From assembly GCF_004683905.1 (NCBI RefSeq), contig NZ_CP038438.1, positions 2,914,001 to 2,978,000 on the forward strand: a stretch of 64,000 nucleotides of DNA. Direction: 5' to 3'. Source of the DNA: Pseudomonas fluorescens. GTDB lineage: Bacteria; Pseudomonadota; Gammaproteobacteria; Pseudomonadales; Pseudomonadaceae. Made by a program: the position numbers and the translations under genes. Numbering within the stretch: position 1 is the stretch's first letter; each line of letters begins with the position of its first letter. Of the stretch, positions 49,026 through 57,369 are shown in pieces. The notes under the pieces were generated by a model, which was not told where the DNA came from, did no database searches, and saw nothing but the letters and a program-made list of their open reading frames with translations.

Positions 49026-50066
49026 ATGTCTGCGCCACACGATTCCGTGTCTTCCCCCGTTGCGTCCACACTCTCGCTCGAAGCGCTGACGCAATTGCTT
49101 GAAAAAATTTTCCTGCGCCACGGTACGTCGGCGTCCGTCGCCCGCACTCTGGCTGCCAACTGCGCCGGTGCCGAACGCGACGGTGCGCACAGTCATGGCG
49201 TGTTCCGTATCCCCGGATATGTTTCGACCCTAAATAGCGGTTGGGTCAATGGACAGGCTGTGCCGCAAGTCGAGGACGTAGCCTCGGGTTTCGTGCGAGT
49301 CGATGCCGGCAACGGTTTCGCCCAGCCAGCGCTGGCCGCTGCTCGTTCGTTGCTGGTGGAGAAGGCGCGTAACGCAGGAATTGCGGTGTTGGCAATTCGC
49401 AACTCGCATCATTTTGCGGCGCTGTGGCCGGACGTCGAGCCGTTTGCCGAAGACGGGCTGGTGGCGCTCAGCGTGGTCAACAGCATGACCTGCGTGGTGC
49501 CGCATGGCGCTGATCGGCCGCTGTTCGGCACCAACCCGATTGCCTTTGCCGCGCCGCGGGCCGGTGGTGCGCCGATTGTCTTCGATTTGGCGACCAGCGC
49601 CATCGCTCACGGTGATGTGCAGATCGCGGCGCGCAAGGGCGAACGTCTGCCCGCCGGAATGGGCGTGGATGGTCTCGGTCAGGCGACGCAGGATCCGAAG
49701 GCCATTCTTGAGGGCGGCGCACTGTTGCCGTTTGGCGGGCATAAGGGGTCGGCGCTGTCGATGATGGTCGAGCTGCTGGCGGCGGCGTTGACCGGGGGCA
49801 ATTTCTCCTTCGAGTTCGACTGGTCGAACCATCCCGGGGCCAAAACTCCGTGGACCGGACAACTGCTGATCGTCATCGACCCGAGCAAGTCCGCCGGGCA
49901 GAGCTTTGCCGAGCGCAGCGAAGAGCTGGTGCGGCAGATGCATGGGGTGGGGTTGAAGCGCTTGCCGGGTGATCGTCGGCATTTGCAGCGCGCGCGGTCG
50001 CTGGCCGAGGGGATTGTGCTGGATGAGCAGACGCTGGCGCAGTTGCGCGAATTGGCCGGGGAATAA
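49026..50066 (+). CDS. dpkA: Delta1-piperideine-2-carboxylate / pyrroline-2-carboxylate reductase
   Basis: 346 residues of the malate/L-lactate dehydrogenase (Ldh-like) family that lacks the classic Rossmann motif. Seen: CAGAERDGAHSHGVFRIPGY, DAGNGFAQPALAAARSLLVE, IAVLAIRNSHHFAALWPDVE, SMTCVVPHGADRPLFGTNPI and GGALLPFGGHKGSALSMMVE, which closely recall Pseudomonas DpkA. It reduces cyclic imino acids with NADPH in D-lysine and D-proline catabolism. The ATG at 49026 has GGAG seven bases upstream. Single gene, upstream region shared divergently with the toxin-like gene. Confidence 0.88.
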   Translation: MSAPHDSVSSPVASTLSLEALTQLLEKIFLRHGTSASVARTLAANCAGAERDGAHSHGVFRIPGYVSTLNSGWVNGQAVPQVEDVASGFVRVDAGNGFAQPALAAARSLLVEKARNAGIAVLAIRNSHHFAALWPDVEPFAEDGLVALSVVNSMTCVVPHGADRPLFGTNPIAFAAPRAGGAPIVFDLATSAIAHGDVQIAARKGERLPAGMGVDGLGQATQDPKAILEGGALLPFGGHKGSALSMMVELLAAALTGGNFSFEFDWSNHPGAKTPWTGQLLIVIDPSKSAGQSFAERSEELVRQMHGVGLKRLPGDRRHLQRARSLAEGIVLDEQTLAQLRELAGE

Positions 50067-50081
50067 CTGTTAGAACGTAAA

Positions 50082-50189
50082 TGTGGCGAGGGAGCTTGCT
50101 CCCGCCGGATTGCGAAGCGATCCCCTTTTATCTGCTTGAGAATAGGGGACTGCTGCGCAGTCCAGCGGGAGCAAGCTCCCTCGCCACAG
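50082..50189. repeat. Long inverted repeat, GGCGAGGGAGCTTGCTCCC family
   Basis: TGTGGCGAGGGAGCTTGCTC followed by CCGC faces GCGGGAGCAAGCTCCCTCGC and CACA across a centre rich in CGAAGCGATCCCC / GGGACTGCTGCGCAG. It separates dpkA from the convergent DUF883 gene. Confidence 0.78.
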
Positions 50190-50208
50190 GTTTTTTGTCA
50201 GACGTCGA

Positions 50209-50526
50209 TCAACGACGACCGAGCAGCAAACCCACCACCAGACCGAAACCGGCGGAAATCGCTACGGTCTGCCATGGATGGCCGCCAATGTAGCTCTCGG
50301 TGGCCTCGACCGCCGGTTTGGTGCGCTCACGCACGCTCGAAACAGAATCCAGCGCCTGTTGCAGTTTCAGGGCGATTTGTCCGCGCAGGGTCTCGGCTTC
50401 TTCGCCCACCAGTGAGGCGCTGCTCTTGAGCAGTTTGTCGGACTCTTCGATCAAAGCCTGAAGTTCGCTGAAGGCTTGATCCTTGATTTGGTCTTCGACG
50501 GCTTGCACGCGGGATTTGCGGGCCAT
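50209..50526 (-). CDS. DUF883 family inner-membrane protein (ElaB/YqjD type)
   Basis: 105 residues: a basic N-terminus (ARKSRVQAVEDQIKD), a long amphipathic coiled-coil region and a C-terminal tail anchor HPWQTVAISAGFGLVVGLLLGRR-type, i.e. a GxGxVxGxLLGRR end. E. coli ElaB/YqjD are tail-anchored, stationary-phase, ribosome-associated proteins; a similar stress role is inferred. AAGGAG lies eight bases before the ATG at 50526. Confidence 0.9.
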   Translation of the reverse strand: MARKSRVQAVEDQIKDQAFSELQALIEESDKLLKSSASLVGEEAETLRGQIALKLQQALDSVSSVRERTKPAVEATESYIGGHPWQTVAISAGFGLVVGLLLGRR

Positions 50527-50679
50527 TGGGTGACTCCTTGCAGATGGATGAACAGTGATCAATGGAGTGTGGCGCTGACTGAAAAGTTGCACTGATTTTA
50601 GGTGCGAAAGAAAAACCTGCGCGGGAGATTTCCCTTGAGCGTGTAAGATGTCGCCATTTTACGCAGCAGGTATTTCCCC

Positions 50680-50934
50680 ATGAGTTTCAATCTGGCCGAC
50701 AAATCCCTCGCCGAGCGCGCAGCGCTGGAAGACGAGAAATCCCGTCTGTTCGAACTCTGGCAGAACAATCTGGGCAAAGCCAAAGGCGAAGCCGCGCGGT
50801 TGTTTGGCGAACGCTCCAAGCGCAAGGGCAAATGGGCCGAGTGGGTGCGCGCCGAGCTGGATGGCATGTCCCCGCCGGAATTCGCCAACATGGTGCGCAG
50901 TGAGGTCAATCGACTGATGGCAGCCAACAAGTAA
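50680..50934 (+). CDS. Small conserved hypothetical protein
   Basis: 84 residues, hydrophilic, charged and helical: SLAERAALEDEKSRLFELWQ, RLFGERSKRKGKWAEWVRAE and MSPPEFANMVRSEVNRLMA. No signal peptide or membrane segment. I recognise it only as a protein commonly present in pseudomonads. AGGT lies eight bases before the ATG. Possibly a nucleic-acid-binding or regulatory protein; not assignable. Confidence 0.7.
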   Translation: MSFNLADKSLAERAALEDEKSRLFELWQNNLGKAKGEAARLFGERSKRKGKWAEWVRAELDGMSPPEFANMVRSEVNRLMAANK

Positions 50935-50942
50935 CACCCGCC

Positions 50943-51857
50943 TCAGTCCGCATTGAAACATCCGACAATCGCCTCACGCACCTTGATCACCACCGGATCG
51001 ATCTGCGTGCTGGTGCGCCAGCCCAGTTCGATCGGGTAACGCGGCAACGCCAGCGGGCAGGGCAGCAGCGCCAGCCCGCTGAGCTCGGCAATGGCCTGAG
51101 CGGCATGGCGGGGGATGGTTGCCACCGCGCCGCTGCCCTTGAGCAGATGCGGCAGCGCCGCAAAGTGCGTGGTCGAGGCGCAGACCCGCCGGCTCAGGCC
51201 CAGCGCCGCGAGGCCTTCATCGGTGATGCCGATAAAGCCGCCCGAGGACACCAGAATGTGCTCGCGGGCGACGAACTCCGGCAAATCGATGTTCTGCTGG
51301 CCGGGCGCCAGACTGCCCGGATCGACCAGACACGCATAATCCCCTTCACCCAGCACCTGACGACTGAGCAGACGCTCGGCGAACCCACCGGCGGTGATCG
51401 CCAGGTCGATGCTGCGCTCCATCAGGGCACGGGCGACGATCTGGCTGTGGGTCTGGCGGAAGATCAGGCGTAATTTCGGCGCACGGCGGGCAATATCTTC
51501 GATCAGGCGCCGGCCAAAAGCGATTTCGAAATCATCCGACAGGCCCACGGTGACTGATCGGCCGTCATAGTGGTGGGCCGCCGGATCGACCATCGCCAGG
51601 CTCTGCCGGCATTTGTTCAGTGCCTCGCTGACCACCGGCTTCAGTTGATTGGCCTTGAGTGTCGGCGCCAATCCGCGCCCGGTGCGTACGAACAATTGAT
51701 CGCCATATACCTCACGCAATCGACGCAATGCTGCGCTGACCGCCGATTGCGTCACGCCCAGACGCAGCGCCGCACGGCTGGCGCTGGACTCCTCATGCAA
51801 GGCTTCGAAGACTTTCAGCAGGTTGAGATCGACGGTTGCGATATTCATTTGGCTCAT
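50943..51857 (-). CDS. LysR-family transcriptional regulator
   Basis: 304 residues: N-terminal winged helix LNLLKVFEALHEESSASRAA followed by LGVTQSAVSAALRRLREVYG, then the type 2 periplasmic-binding fold effector domain with VTVGLSDDFEIAFG and ILVSSGGFIGITDE. The subgroup with the LLKVFEAL N-terminus often regulates an adjacent catabolic gene. It is divergent from the nitrilase gene, with an 84-bp gap that holds a perfect palindrome, and most likely controls it. Confidence 0.92.
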   Translation of the reverse strand: MSQMNIATVDLNLLKVFEALHEESSASRAALRLGVTQSAVSAALRRLREVYGDQLFVRTGRGLAPTLKANQLKPVVSEALNKCRQSLAMVDPAAHHYDGRSVTVGLSDDFEIAFGRRLIEDIARRAPKLRLIFRQTHSQIVARALMERSIDLAITAGGFAERLLSRQVLGEGDYACLVDPGSLAPGQQNIDLPEFVAREHILVSSGGFIGITDEGLAALGLSRRVCASTTHFAALPHLLKGSGAVATIPRHAAQAIAELSGLALLPCPLALPRYPIELGWRTSTQIDPVVIKVREAIVGCFNAD

Positions 51858-51860
51858 ATC

Positions 51861-51874
51861 ATTCAGCAGTGAAT
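51861..51874. promoter_or_regulatory. Palindrome between LysR and nitrilase genes
   Basis: ATTCA-GCAG-TGAAT, a perfect 14-bp inverted repeat just outside the LysR start codon. It suits an autoregulatory LysR-type recognition site. Confidence 0.4.
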
Positions 51875-51941
51875 CGGTGTTTATTCATGATCCCGCGCCG
51901 CCGCAGAATCGGCAACACTTGAACCCGATGGAGTGACCGCA

Positions 51942-52865
51942 ATGCCCAAATCAATCGTCGCCGCCCTGCAGATCGGCGCCTTGCCCGGTGGCAAGGGTGA
52001 AACCCTGGAACAGATCCTCAGCTGGGAAGCCGCGATCAGCGAGTCCGGCGCGGCACTGGTGGTGATGCCTGAAGCGTTGCTCGGGGGCTATCCGAAAGGT
52101 GAGGGCTTCGGCACGCAGTTGGGCTATCGCTTGCCCGAGGGGCGTGAGGCCTACGCCCGCTACTTCGCCAACGCCATTGATGTGCCGGGGGCAGAAACCG
52201 AGGCACTGGCCGGTTTGTCGGCGCGCACCGGGGCCAATCTGGTGATCGGCGTGATCGAGCGTGCCGGCAGCACGTTGTATTGCACGGCGCTGTATTTCGA
52301 TCCGCAGGCAGGGCTGGTGGCCAAGCATCGCAAACTGATGCCGACCGGCACCGAACGGCTGATCTGGGGCAAGGGTGATGGCTCGACGCTGCCGGTGCTC
52401 GACACACAGGTCGGCAAACTTGGTGCGGTGGTGTGCTGGGAAAACATGATGCCGCTGCTGCGCACGGCGATGTACGCCAAAGGCATTGAAGTCTGGTGCG
52501 CGCCGACCGTGGACGAGCGCGAGATGTGGCAGGTCAGCATGCGTCACATCGCCCACGAGGGCCGTTGCTTTGTGGTCAGCGCCTGTCAGGTACAGGCCTC
52601 GCCGAACGAGCTGGGCGTGGAGATTGCCAACTGGCCGGCGGATCGGCCGCTGATTGCCGGGGGCAGTGTGATTGTCGGGCCGATGGGCGATGTGCTGGCC
52701 GGGCCGCTACGTGGCGAGGCCGGGTTGCTGACGGCTGAGATCGATACTGATGAGCTGGTGCGGGCGCGGTACGACTATGACGTGGTCGGCCACTATGCGC
52801 GGCCGGATGTGTTTGAGCTGAGTGTCGATGAGCGGGCCAAACCCGGCGTACGCTTCACCGCGTAA
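51942..52865 (+). CDS. Nitrilase
   Basis: 307 residues of the carbon-nitrogen hydrolase superfamily with the Glu-Lys-Cys triad: E44 in [13 protein letters not shown]131 in [12 protein letters not shown], and C165 in [14 protein letters not shown]. The CWENMMPL form of the Cys motif and the length are those of true nitrilases that convert nitriles to carboxylic acids plus ammonia. GGAG lies eight bases before the ATG at 51942; an in-frame GTG at 51933 overlaps that site. Divergent from the LysR gene. Substrate (aryl, arylaceto or aliphatic nitrile) is not predictable. Confidence 0.9.
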   Translation: MPKSIVAALQIGALPGGKGETLEQILSWEAAISESGAALVVMPEALLGGYPKGEGFGTQLGYRLPEGREAYARYFANAIDVPGAETEALAGLSARTGANLVIGVIERAGSTLYCTALYFDPQAGLVAKHRKLMPTGTERLIWGKGDGSTLPVLDTQVGKLGAVVCWENMMPLLRTAMYAKGIEVWCAPTVDEREMWQVSMRHIAHEGRCFVVSACQVQASPNELGVEIANWPADRPLIAGGSVIVGPMGDVLAGPLRGEAGLLTAEIDTDELVRARYDYDVVGHYARPDVFELSVDERAKPGVRFTA

Positions 52866-52884
52866 CTTCCGCGCCGACACAAAA

Positions 52885-52978
52885 CCTGTAGGAGTGAGCC
52901 TGCTCGCGATGGCGTCAGATCAGCCAACACCTTTATTGACTGACATGACGCTATCGCGAGCAGGCTCACTCCTACAGG
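52885..52978. repeat. REP pair, inverted, near-perfect
   Basis: CCTGTAGGAGTGAGCCTGCT and CGCGATGGCGTC face GACGCTATCGCGAGCAGGCT and CACTCCTACAGG. The arms match over 32 bases with one mismatch. It separates the convergent nitrilase and LEA-type genes. Confidence 0.88.
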
Positions 52979-52998
52979 AGACTTGTGTGTTTAGTGGG

Positions 52999-53472
52999 TT
53001 ACCACGTCGCAGCAGTGGCCTTCGGCAAACTCAGCTTGCCACTGTCGACAAATCGCATGGTGCCGAACACGCCGCCCGCGAGTTTGCCGCGCAGCACGTA
53101 GGGCAGGTTGTCGAGGGTTTGTGTCTGGCTCAGGCCGAGGGTCTGGCGCAGTACCGAGAACGCGGAAACGCTGACCGGCACGCTGACCACGGTTTCCGAG
53201 AAGCGCGGGATCGAGCCGGTCTGATCGCTGACGCCCGAGGCCAGTGGACGGCCATTGACCTCCAGATCCAGGGCGATGCCGTTGTAATCGATGGCCGTCT
53301 CATTGGGGTTCTGCACCCGCAACTTGATCGCGAAACGCACTTCCAGATCCTGGCTCGGCAACGGTTCGAGGCCGACCACGTTGATGTTCACCGGATCGCG
53401 GTTGGGAAACAGCGCGCAGGCGCTCAGGGACAACAGCAGCAGGGACAGGATGACGGCGTGGACGCGGCGCAT
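52999..53472 (-). CDS. LEA type 2 (WHy-domain) lipoprotein
   Basis: 157 residues with a lipoprotein signal (VILSLLLLSLSAC, lipobox LSAC). The mature part is a LEA14/WHy domain: INVVGLEPLPSQDLEVRFAI, LRVQNPNETAIDYNGIALDL and VNGRPLASGVSD, then FSETVVSVPVSVSAFS. Such proteins are associated with desiccation and stress tolerance; function in bacteria is undefined. Outer- or inner-membrane anchoring follows from the lipobox. It stands apart from the permease gene, separated by a terminator. Confidence 0.9.
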   Translation of the reverse strand: MRRVHAVILSLLLLSLSACALFPNRDPVNINVVGLEPLPSQDLEVRFAIKLRVQNPNETAIDYNGIALDLEVNGRPLASGVSDQTGSIPRFSETVVSVPVSVSAFSVLRQTLGLSQTQTLDNLPYVLRGKLAGGVFGTMRFVDSGKLSLPKATAATW

Positions 53473-53488
53473 AAACAGTCTCTCAACG

Positions 53489-53525
53489 AAAAAGGGCTGA
53501 ACCGTTGTCGGCTCAGCCCTTTTTT
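53489..53525 (-). terminator. Intrinsic terminator of the purine permease gene
   Basis: On the minus strand AAAAAGGGCTGA ... TCAGCCCTTTTT forms a 12-bp stem with a 12-base loop and U-run. It lies 13 bases after the permease stop. Confidence 0.88.
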
Positions 53526-53537
53526 CATGGCGCAGCG

Positions 53538-55004
53538 TCAGCGGTTCAACTGTGCGACCGCCGCTGCAGAAGCAGGTTCAGCTTTGGCCGGCAGATCGGG
53601 GTTTTCCATGACCTGCAGAATCGACGCTTCCGGATCGAAATCGTCTTCTTCCAGCTCAATGAATTCTTCCGGCAGGAAGATATTCAGCACGATAGCGCAC
53701 AACGCACCGACGGTGATCGGCGATTCGAAGATGTTACGCAGCGCTTGCGGCAACTCGCGCAGCACTTCCGGCACGGCGGCGATGCCCAGGCCCATGCCCA
53801 CGGAGATCGCCACGATCAGCATGTTGCGCCGATGCAGGCCGGCCTCGGCGAGGATTTTGATCCCGGCCACGGCCACGGTGCCGAACATCACCAGTTCAGC
53901 GCCGCCGAGCACCGGTTTAGGCATCAGTTGCAGCACCGCGCCGATCATCGGGAACAGCCCCAGCAGCACCAGCAGGCCGGCGATGAAGAACGCCACGTAG
54001 CGGCTGGCCACGCCAGTCAACTGGATCACGCCGTTATTCTGCGCGAACGTGACCATCGGCATGCTGTTGAACACCGCTGCCATCGCCGAGTTGAGGCCAT
54101 CGGCGAGCAGACCGGATTTGATTCGGCGGATGTACAGCGGACCCTTGACCGGTTGCCGCGAGATCATCGAGTTGGCGGTCAGGTCACCGGCCGCTTCCAG
54201 CGGCGAAACCAGGAAGATCACCGCCACCGGCACGAACGCCACCCAGTCGAAATTGAAGCCGTACTTGAACGGCACCGGCACGCTGACCAGCGGCACTTCG
54301 GGCATCGAGGCGAAATCCACCGTGCCCATCAGCCAGGCGACCATGTAGCCGAGAGTCAGGCCGATGACAATCGCGCCTAGGCGCAGAAACGGCACGTCGA
54401 CGCGGTTCAGCACAACGATAGTGCCGATCACCAGCGCGGCCAGAAACACATGGCTGGCGGCGCCCAGATCGGGTGCGCCGAAGCCGCCGGCAATGTCGGT
54501 CATCGCCACTTTGATCAGCGACAGGCCCATCAAGGTGATGATGGTGCCGGTGACCACCGGGGTGATCAGCATCCGCAGTTTGCCGATGAACTGGCTCAGC
54601 ACCACTTCGATGAACGCGGCGAAAAAGCACACGCCAAAAATCGTCGAGAGAATTTCATCGGTGCCGCCGCCCCGGGCCTTGACCATGAATCCGGCGCTGA
54701 GAATCACGCTGATAAAGGAAAAACTGGTGCCTTGCAGGCACAGCAGACCGGAACCAACCGGGCCGAAACGCTTGGCTTGAACGAACGTGCCGAGGCCTGA
54801 AACGAACAGCGCCATGCTGATCAGGTACGGAATTTCACTTTGCAGACCGAGGGCGCCGCCCATGATCAGGGTCGGGGTGATAATGCCGACGAAGCTCGCC
54901 AACACGTGTTGCAGCGCAGCGAAGACGGTGGCGGTGAGGTGCGGACGGTCGTTGAGGCCGTAGAGCAGATCGTTGTTGCGCGGGACTTTTTCAGAGGCGG
55001 TCAT
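53538..55004 (-). CDS. xanP: Xanthine/purine permease, NCS2 family
   Basis: A 488-residue inner-membrane transporter with about 12-14 hydrophobic segments. Seen: DRPHLTATVFAALQHVLASF, KRFGPVGSGLLCLQGTSFSF, LLVSPLEAAGDLTANSMIS-type region (IFLVSPLEAAGDLTANS) and the NCS2 signature QNNGVIQLTGVASRYV, all in the positions found in E. coli XanP. A Ser/Ala/Glu-rich C-terminal tail of about 40 residues follows. The ATG at 55004 gives the family N-terminus although the upstream ribosome binding site is weak; the in-frame extension to 55088 is low-complexity. Xanthine is the likely substrate; uric acid or uracil is possible. Confidence 0.88.
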   Translation of the reverse strand: MTASEKVPRNNDLLYGLNDRPHLTATVFAALQHVLASFVGIITPTLIMGGALGLQSEIPYLISMALFVSGLGTFVQAKRFGPVGSGLLCLQGTSFSFISVILSAGFMVKARGGGTDEILSTIFGVCFFAAFIEVVLSQFIGKLRMLITPVVTGTIITLMGLSLIKVAMTDIAGGFGAPDLGAASHVFLAALVIGTIVVLNRVDVPFLRLGAIVIGLTLGYMVAWLMGTVDFASMPEVPLVSVPVPFKYGFNFDWVAFVPVAVIFLVSPLEAAGDLTANSMISRQPVKGPLYIRRIKSGLLADGLNSAMAAVFNSMPMVTFAQNNGVIQLTGVASRYVAFFIAGLLVLLGLFPMIGAVLQLMPKPVLGGAELVMFGTVAVAGIKILAEAGLHRRNMLIVAISVGMGLGIAAVPEVLRELPQALRNIFESPITVGALCAIVLNIFLPEEFIELEEDDFDPEASILQVMENPDLPAKAEPASAAAVAQLNR

Positions 55005-55137
55005 GGTGTTTTGCGCGCCGTGAGGCGGGGCCGGGTCAGAAAATGGAGGCGCAGGATGCCGGAAGAGGACGGCGAGGGCAACGAGCAAAAATTGCCTGAA
55101 AGGTCAAGAAATACGGGGTTTGAACTGGTTGCTGTTT

Positions 55138-55247
55138 CTGTGGTGAGGAGATTTATCCCCGATGGACTGCGTAGCAGGCCCAGCTCCTGAATACCAAAGA
55201 GCCGGGCCGCTTCGCGCCCATCGGGGATAAATTCCCTCGCTACAGGG
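55138..55247. repeat. Long inverted repeat, GTGGTGAGGAGATTTATCCCC family
   Basis: CTGTGGTGAGGAGATTTATC and CCCGATGG face CCATCGGGGATAAATTCCCT and CGCTACAGGG. Same family as the elements at 16079 and 61711. It lies between the permease gene and the LysR gene. Confidence 0.8.
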
Positions 55248-55268
55248 TTATTTGCTGGCAGAAATTTT

Positions 55269-56162
55269 TCAGGTGAAGGCTGCGAGCAAATCCTCCTCAA
55301 ACGCCTTCTGCGCATCACCTGGCACCTGCGCGCGATGCCGGGCCAGATGAAACGCCACTTCGAAACTCAATTCCCCAGGCCGCAGCGCGCGCAGCAAGCC
55401 CTTGTCCTCCCAGACGCGCGCGTAGTGATCGGGCAGATAATCGACATGCTTGCCGGAAAGAATAAAAGCAAGGGTGCCCTCGACCTGCTCCGAACGCGCG
55501 GAAAAGCGCTTGTCCGGGAACGGCTCGCCCGTGCGCATGAACCGATACGGATGATCCACCCGGTCGCAGGCCCGCAACGCCGCGTCATCCGGCTCATCCA
55601 CGCGGAACAGCGGATGCCCCTGCGCGCAATACAAATGCTGGGTTTCCCGGAACAGTTCGCGGTAATCGAACGCGCTCTGCACTTGAGAGAAATAACCAAT
55701 GGCCAGATCCAGTCGCTGTTGCAGCAGCAGGCGCTCCATCTCGCCGGGCATCGCGCTGATCAACTCGATGCGCACCGACTCATCGCGCTCGCGAAAGCGC
55801 CGGATCGCGTCCGCCACCCGCAGCAGCACCGACTGATCAACTGCCTCGGACAGGCCCAGCCGCACCTCACCGATCAGCCGTCCAGCGACGCCGTTGGACT
55901 GATGCCGGAAAGTCTCGATGGACTGGAACAGTGCACGAATCGCGATCAGCAGTTGCTCACCCTTGGGCGTGACGTTGAAACCGCTTTTGCCGCGGCTGCA
56001 CAGGCGATAACCGAGGCGGGTCTCAAGCTTGGCCATTTGCTGACTGATGCTCGACTGACTCAGGCCCAATTCACCTTGCGCCGCGCTGAAGCCGCCACAT
56101 TCCACGACCCGCACAAACAGGCGCAGCAACTGCAAATCGACGTCGTGAAGCTGACCGAGCAT
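55269..56162 (-). CDS. LysR-family transcriptional regulator
   Basis: 297 residues: winged helix with LLRLFVRVVECGGFSAAQGE and LGLSQSSISQQMAKLETRLG, then a standard effector-binding domain. The ATG at 56162 has GGAG seven bases upstream. The frame stays open for over 1200 bases further upstream, running antisense through the neighbouring transporter gene, but that part is a shadow. It is divergent from the putrescine-type binding protein and speB genes, with a near-perfect 18-bp palindrome in the gap, and most likely regulates them. Confidence 0.92.
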   Translation of the reverse strand: MLGQLHDVDLQLLRLFVRVVECGGFSAAQGELGLSQSSISQQMAKLETRLGYRLCSRGKSGFNVTPKGEQLLIAIRALFQSIETFRHQSNGVAGRLIGEVRLGLSEAVDQSVLLRVADAIRRFRERDESVRIELISAMPGEMERLLLQQRLDLAIGYFSQVQSAFDYRELFRETQHLYCAQGHPLFRVDEPDDAALRACDRVDHPYRFMRTGEPFPDKRFSARSEQVEGTLAFILSGKHVDYLPDHYARVWEDKGLLRALRPGELSFEVAFHLARHRAQVPGDAQKAFEEDLLAAFT

Positions 56163-56182
56163 TGCATTACTCCGGGATAAAG

Positions 56183-56200
56183 TCAGGTTAACAAACTTGA
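56183..56200. promoter_or_regulatory. Palindrome between LysR and polyamine genes
   Basis: TCAGGTT-AACA-AACTTGA, arms matching at six of seven positions, 20 bp from the LysR start. A plausible LysR binding site controlling the divergent genes. Confidence 0.4.
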
Positions 56201-56261
56201 TATTTCTGCAATGTATCCGACGGCGCATCCTGCCACCACTTCCTCCGGTCAGGTGTTCGTC

Positions 56262-57353
56262 ATGGCTCCCGTGTTCAAGCTGTGTTTTCCCGCGCTGTTG
56301 TTGTCCGTAGTCATCCAGGCACAGGCCGAGGACAAGACCCTCAATCTTTACAGCTGGGCCGATTACGTGCCGGCGCAGACGCTGCAGCGTTTCGAGCAGG
56401 AGACTGGCATTCATGTGCGCTACGACACCTTCGATACGTCCGAGGTGCTGGAAACCAAACTGCTGACCGGCGGCAGCGGTTATGACGTGGTGGTGCCGTC
56501 GTCCAGCGTACTGGCCCGTGGCTTGGCAGCAGGCGCGCTGAAGGAAATCCCGCATGAAGGCCTCAAGGGTTACGCCAATCTTGATCCCGATCTGCTGGAA
56601 AAACTCGCCGCCGTCGATCCCGGCAATCGCTACGCTGTGCCCTACACGTGGGGCACGCTCGGGCTGGGGTTGAACGTCGAGGCGGTGAAAAAGCGCTTGC
56701 CGGACGTGCCGCTGAACAGCCTCGATCTGCTGTTCAAACCCGAGTACGCCAGCAAGCTCAAGGACTGCGGGATTGCCGTGCTCGACTCGCCGCAGGAAGT
56801 CATCGGTCTGGCGCTGCACTACCTCGGCAAGGATCCCTACAGCACCGACAAGCATGATCTGGCCGCCGCCGAAACCTTGTTGCAGAAACTCCAGCCGTCG
56901 GTGTTGTACGTCGCCACCGGCCGGCAGATCAACGATCTGGCCAATGGCAGTGTCTGTCTGGCGCTGACCTACAACGGCGACGTGAGCATGGCTGCCGATC
57001 AGGCGCACAAGGCCAACAAACCCTATGAAGTCGCGTACCGGATTCCGCACGAAGGTACGTTGATCTGGCAGGACAATCTGGCCATTCCCAAGGACGCGCC
57101 GAACCCGCAGGCGGCGCGCGCTTTCATTGAGTTCATGCTGCGCCCCGAATCGGTTGCCGAACTGACCAACACGCTGTTTTTTGCCACCGCCAATCAGGCC
57201 GCGACGCCGCTGGTGGATGAGGCAGTCCGTAACGATCCGGACATTTACCCGCCCGCCGAAATACGCGAGCGCTTGTACGCCGACCGCAGCATGAGCCTCA
57301 AGGACATGCGTCAGCGCACGCGTCTGTGGACCACTTTCCGTAGCCATCAATAA
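56262..57353 (+). CDS. Polyamine ABC transporter substrate-binding protein (PotF/SpuD type)
   Basis: 363 residues with a signal peptide (FKLCFPALLLSVVIQAQA). Binding-protein features: TLNLYSWADYVPAQTLQRFE, GIHVRYDTFDTSEVLETKLL, GYDVVVPSSSVLARGL, RYAVPYTWGTLGLGLNVEAV and TYNGDVSMAADQA. These are characteristic of PotF/SpuD putrescine-type proteins. No permease or ATPase genes adjoin, so it either feeds a distant transporter or acts as a sensor protein. The ATG at 56262 has AGGTG upstream. It is followed after 16 bp by agmatinase, suggesting import or sensing of agmatine or putrescine. Confidence 0.9.
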   Translation: MAPVFKLCFPALLLSVVIQAQAEDKTLNLYSWADYVPAQTLQRFEQETGIHVRYDTFDTSEVLETKLLTGGSGYDVVVPSSSVLARGLAAGALKEIPHEGLKGYANLDPDLLEKLAAVDPGNRYAVPYTWGTLGLGLNVEAVKKRLPDVPLNSLDLLFKPEYASKLKDCGIAVLDSPQEVIGLALHYLGKDPYSTDKHDLAAAETLLQKLQPSVLYVATGRQINDLANGSVCLALTYNGDVSMAADQAHKANKPYEVAYRIPHEGTLIWQDNLAIPKDAPNPQAARAFIEFMLRPESVAELTNTLFFATANQAATPLVDEAVRNDPDIYPPAEIRERLYADRSMSLKDMRQRTRLWTTFRSHQ

Positions 57354-57369
57354 TAAAAGGAGCACACCG

